From: Hemicentrotus pulcherrimus
Lineage: Eukaryota > Echinodermata > Echinoidea > Camarodonta > Strongylocentrotidae
Assembly (NCBI GenBank): GCA_003118195.1
Contig: BEXV01001257.1
Span: 1 to 23,953 of the forward strand
Reading direction: 5' to 3'
Length of the DNA: 23,953 nt
Part shown: positions 21,561 through 23,953 of the stretch, in pieces
How the letters are laid out: each line of letters begins with the position of its first letter
Position numbering within the stretch: position 1 is the stretch's first letter
Notes under the pieces: generated by a model
What the model was told of the DNA's origin: nothing
Databases searched by the model: none
The model's input: only the letters and a program-made list of their open reading frames with translations
Program-made: the position numbers and the translations under genes

Positions 21561-22483
21561 CACACTGCCCCATACATCTCATTCTCTCTTTTAGTTCCAC
21601 TAATCCCTTCCTTTCTCTTGACAACACTTTTGACTCCACAAGGTTCTTGAAAACTTGCATGTTACTGTTAAGTTATTTCACTTTTTATCTTGTTTTTTTA
21701 ATTTCATAATATTTAAACAGTATTTTTGTGCAAATAGCTAACTATTCTGAACTTCTGATACATCCTGATTACACTGTTATAGTTGATGCTAGCTGATACC
21801 ATCCATCTCTTATTCCCCACTTGCTCATTTATGCTTCTATTTCTCTCTATAGTTCTCTCCTCTAATACCAAACTATGATCTCTCACCATACCATTTTCTG
21901 TGTTGTCTGTTCAGTTCTTTTGTTGCAATGGGAATATGTAGACTACATTAGGAGGAGGTACAGCAACGGAACATCAATGATGATTACCTTTTGTAGTTTT
22001 ATTCCTGACAGATATCAGAAGCAGACAGAAGTGACACTAAACCTTAACTCTCACGCCCCCAGCATCCAGGCTTCCAATGTAGTAACCAAGAAGGCTAGCT
22101 TGTAATGGGTTAAGCCAAAGATTTTGTTGTTTTGCTGAATGGTAGATAAGTGGTGAAATTGTTTAATGAACCTTTACAAGATGAAAGAGTTTCCCATATG
22201 TTTGGTATCACTGTTGAGCCATTGAGAAAAGGGCACGGGCTTGTTAAACTCATTGCAGATCGAAGTACAAGTCTATACTAATTATTCAAGTACCACCTAC
22301 ACAAATCATTCACAATAGATTTTGTAAATAACAATAAAAGGGTATGTCAAAAAGTTGTTGGGAATGTTTTTTACCATGAACTTTCCAAAGTGCATTGAAG
22401 TATGTTTTCCTTTATTGCTTAGCCTGTACTAGGTAAATGAAACCAGCATTTGGAGGGTATTACTGGAGTAAGGTGTTAACATA
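21561..22483. other. Unassigned stretch with one weak exon-like segment
   Basis: Between 22012 and 22105 the sequence is GC-richer, follows TTCCTGACAG, stays open to a TAA, and has AATAAA at 22333-22338 downstream. This arrangement could be a terminal exon, but the peptide is unfamiliar. Otherwise nothing is recognised. Confidence 0.3.
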
Positions 22484-22487
22484 TCTT

Positions 22488-22518
<31 letters not shown>
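22484..22518 (+). repeat. (TTC)n microsatellite
   Basis: Eleven TTC-type triplets followed by more pyrimidine-rich sequence up to about 22580. The Leu-rich frame over it is an artefact of the repeat. Confidence 0.96.
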
Positions 22519-23318
22519 TTTCTCATTTTTCTCTTCTTCTTTTTTTTTCTCCTTATGCTTACTCTTCCTTTTTTTGTGACAGGTATTATAACTGCAGATA
22601 TCTTTTTACAACATTGAAATGCAAACAAAGAGGGCAAAGTGCTGGACATGGTATTTTTCTTTCATTTCTATTTTAATGAATTCATTCAAATCATGAATTG
22701 ATTAGGGCCTGTCCTTATTGAATATACAGTATAAGGTAGAGCAATTTATCTCAACAAATCAATTAAATTAGCAAAGCAATTTTGTAGTATGAGATAGCAG
22801 TAATATCTAATGTAACGGCTCAGTGGCATTTCAATTTGATTAATTGCAAATTGAGTATTCAATTGACATGATACATGTGTGTTTCCAATCATTTGAGTGC
22901 ATTACAAGTTTCAATGACAATTTTCTTTTGAGAACTTAATTACTCAGGATTTAATCTGGTGTCATATTAAAGTAATATGTTTTTAATGAGATTGCGAAAA
23001 TATAATAATGTTAAATGTTTCATAACTTTTGATGTAAAAACTACAACACATTTTACTTCATTGCCAAGAAACTTCATTCTTTAAGAGAAGTAAACTTCTT
23101 CAATTTTGTTGGAATCTCTCTATCCAAAGACTCTTTGGTTGACTTTTCATCATTTCCTTTGAAAAAGAAATATCTTTTGAATGAAAACATATAGATTTCC
23201 ATGGTTCTAGCATGTTTTGTATTGCATTAATTCTCAACTTAATGTTGATGCTGTAGATGAACATTATTTCGGTAGAAGGATTACATTATTCACACAAGGT
23301 AGAATTGGTTGAACAAAA
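22519..23318. other. Unassigned AT-rich stretch
   Basis: Begins with a pyrimidine-rich run ending TTTTTTTGTGACAG at about 22582, a plausible splice-acceptor shape. No donor-bounded exon with convincing coding content follows. The rest is plain AT-rich DNA. Confidence 0.35.
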
Positions 23319-23374
23319 GTTTTGAACCTGCAACCTTCTCATTGTGTATCAAGGGAACAAACCACTGTTCATCA
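23319..23374 (-). mobile_element. Degenerate tRNA-derived SINE head or tRNA pseudogene
   Basis: On the minus strand a box-A-like TGATGAACAGTGG (23362-23374) is followed by a box-B-like GGTTCAAAACT (23319-23329), which matches the GGTTCRANNCC consensus except at its last base. The span from the start of box A to the end of box B is 56 bases, as in a tRNA. GAAGGTTGCAGGTTCAAAAC is typical wording for the right half of tRNA-derived SINEs. The cloverleaf is too decayed for a functional tRNA. Confidence 0.45.
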
Positions 23375-23429
23375 CTGTGGTGTCAGTCAGTGTGGTGTGC
23401 AGGGTCGTCATTGTGAACGTGCTGTAAAC

Positions 23430-23656
23430 TATTAGGACGTAAGTAAGATCCCTGTGGTTGAGGCTTCCATCCCAAGCGACCGGTTGGTAGATGATCCGTA
23501 AACGCTGTCTAGATTAGGAGGATTGGAGCTAGTCAATCTACTGACAGGGAATGCAGGTTTAATTGGTCTTCCTTCAGTCCCATCCACTGTGAATGATGGA
23601 TGGATGGATGGACTGATCGCTGGAACTCCCTGATTGCCTATACCACAGCCTCTCCA
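23430..23656. other. GC-richer segment between SINE and MITE
   Basis: A GC-richer island with a short (GGAT)n run near 23597-23611. A minus-strand frame is open across it (peptide includes GRPIKPAFPVSRLTSSNPP), and on the plus strand GTAAGTAAG at 23439 is a good donor-like sequence, though all three frames before it are closed. No gene is supported with confidence. Confidence 0.3.
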
Positions 23657-23953
23657 GGGGAGTGTTTCACAAATATCTAAAGTCAAACTTAACTCTAAGT
23701 TGGACTTAAAAATTATGGAGAGCCATTTGTAGCCTTAAACTAAAATACATTTAAAAGCGAAAACTCAATTATTTTAGACTTTTTAAAATAAATTTCACAT
23801 CAAGAACATGAAATCTCCTTGATAATAGAAAATATGAATGATTTGAATTAACATTTCATGCCTTTTAAAATAACTTTTACAAAATATTTTCATAAATGCT
23901 AATGGCTTTCCATTATTTTGAAGTCTGACTTAGAGTTAAGTTCAACTTAGGCA
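23657..23953 (+). mobile_element. Palindromic MITE-like element, truncated by window end
   Basis: Begins GGGGAGTGTTTCACAAA followed by a nested hairpin, AGTCAAACTTA-ACTC-TAAGTTGGACT (23681-23706). The right side carries the inverse motif AGTCTGACTTAGAGTTAAGT (from 23922), so the termini are inverted repeats and each is itself nearly palindromic. The internal ~215 bases are AT-rich with no coding potential. The right terminus (expected to end in a TTTGTGAAACACTCCCC-like sequence) lies beyond the window. The terminus of another copy is at 1-43. Confidence 0.7.

Noticed and set aside
21340..21660. Arg/Glu repeat protein on the minus strand
   Set aside because: Direct translation of the (TC)n/(GA)n tract; no independent coding sign.
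22583..22650. Candidate exon after a strong pyrimidine-rich acceptor (TTTTTTTGTGACAG)
   Set aside because: The pyrimidine tract is explained by the TTC microsatellite; the 68-base segment has no recognisable coding content.
23401..23438. Small plus-strand exon ending at the donor-like GTAAGTAAG (23439)
   Set aside because: All three frames contain stops and the acceptor side lacks a polypyrimidine tract.

Overview
The window looks like non-coding DNA from an animal nucleus: AT-rich, poor in CpG, full of microsatellites and dispersed repeats, with no bacterial-style gene packing. I find no confident protein-coding gene, rRNA, intact tRNA or CRISPR array. The longest open frames (up to 137 codons) are about what chance gives in 24 kb read in six frames. 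Their translations are low-complexity (Phe-, Ser/Pro- or Arg/Glu-rich), lie over simple repeats, or resemble no family I know. The best reading is a long intron or an intergenic region. A marine invertebrate is plausible from the texture (several ACATGTA palindromes, GA/CA microsatellites, short TIR elements, degenerate SINE and LINE tails). An echinoderm is my weak first guess, but no gene here fixes the taxon.

Layout. Positions 1-43 hold one terminus of a short palindromic transposable element whose family reappears at the far right edge (23657-23953, cut by the window end). Positions 706-1205 and 8587-9097 are two copies, in opposite orientation, of a ~0.5 kb non-autonomous element bounded by TTAA. 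Positions 1701-2115 are a 48-bp minisatellite. A perfect DR5 nuclear-receptor-like site lies at 3552-3568. A purine tract with G-quadruplex potential lies at 6731-6920 and a pure GA repeat at 7832-7874. A probable LINE 3' tail sits at 9298-9440. A 24-bp perfect inverted repeat inside a partly duplicated segment lies at 10914-11204.

Positions 11446-12293 are a 424-bp tandem duplication whose junction is an ambiguous base, probably an assembly artefact. Positions 15072-15607 form a fold-back element with two ungapped 183-bp inverted arms (about 82% identical), starting and ending in TTAA. A compound GA/GT repeat lies at 17379-17518. A ~550-bp segment is present twice in direct orientation (18391-18943 and 20105-20652), each copy running from a CA tract to a GA tract. 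A 210-bp pyrimidine tract (21349-21560), a TTC repeat (22484-22518) and a degenerate tRNA-derived SINE head (about 23319-23374) complete the right side.

Nothing resembles an operon or a set of cooperating genes. The main interest is in the mobile and palindromic elements: several unrelated-looking ones share TTAA boundaries, and one could be transcribed into a long hairpin RNA. All three ambiguous bases (11869, 15268, 18359) lie at or next to the edges of duplicated or inverted segments, so the local assembly deserves suspicion.
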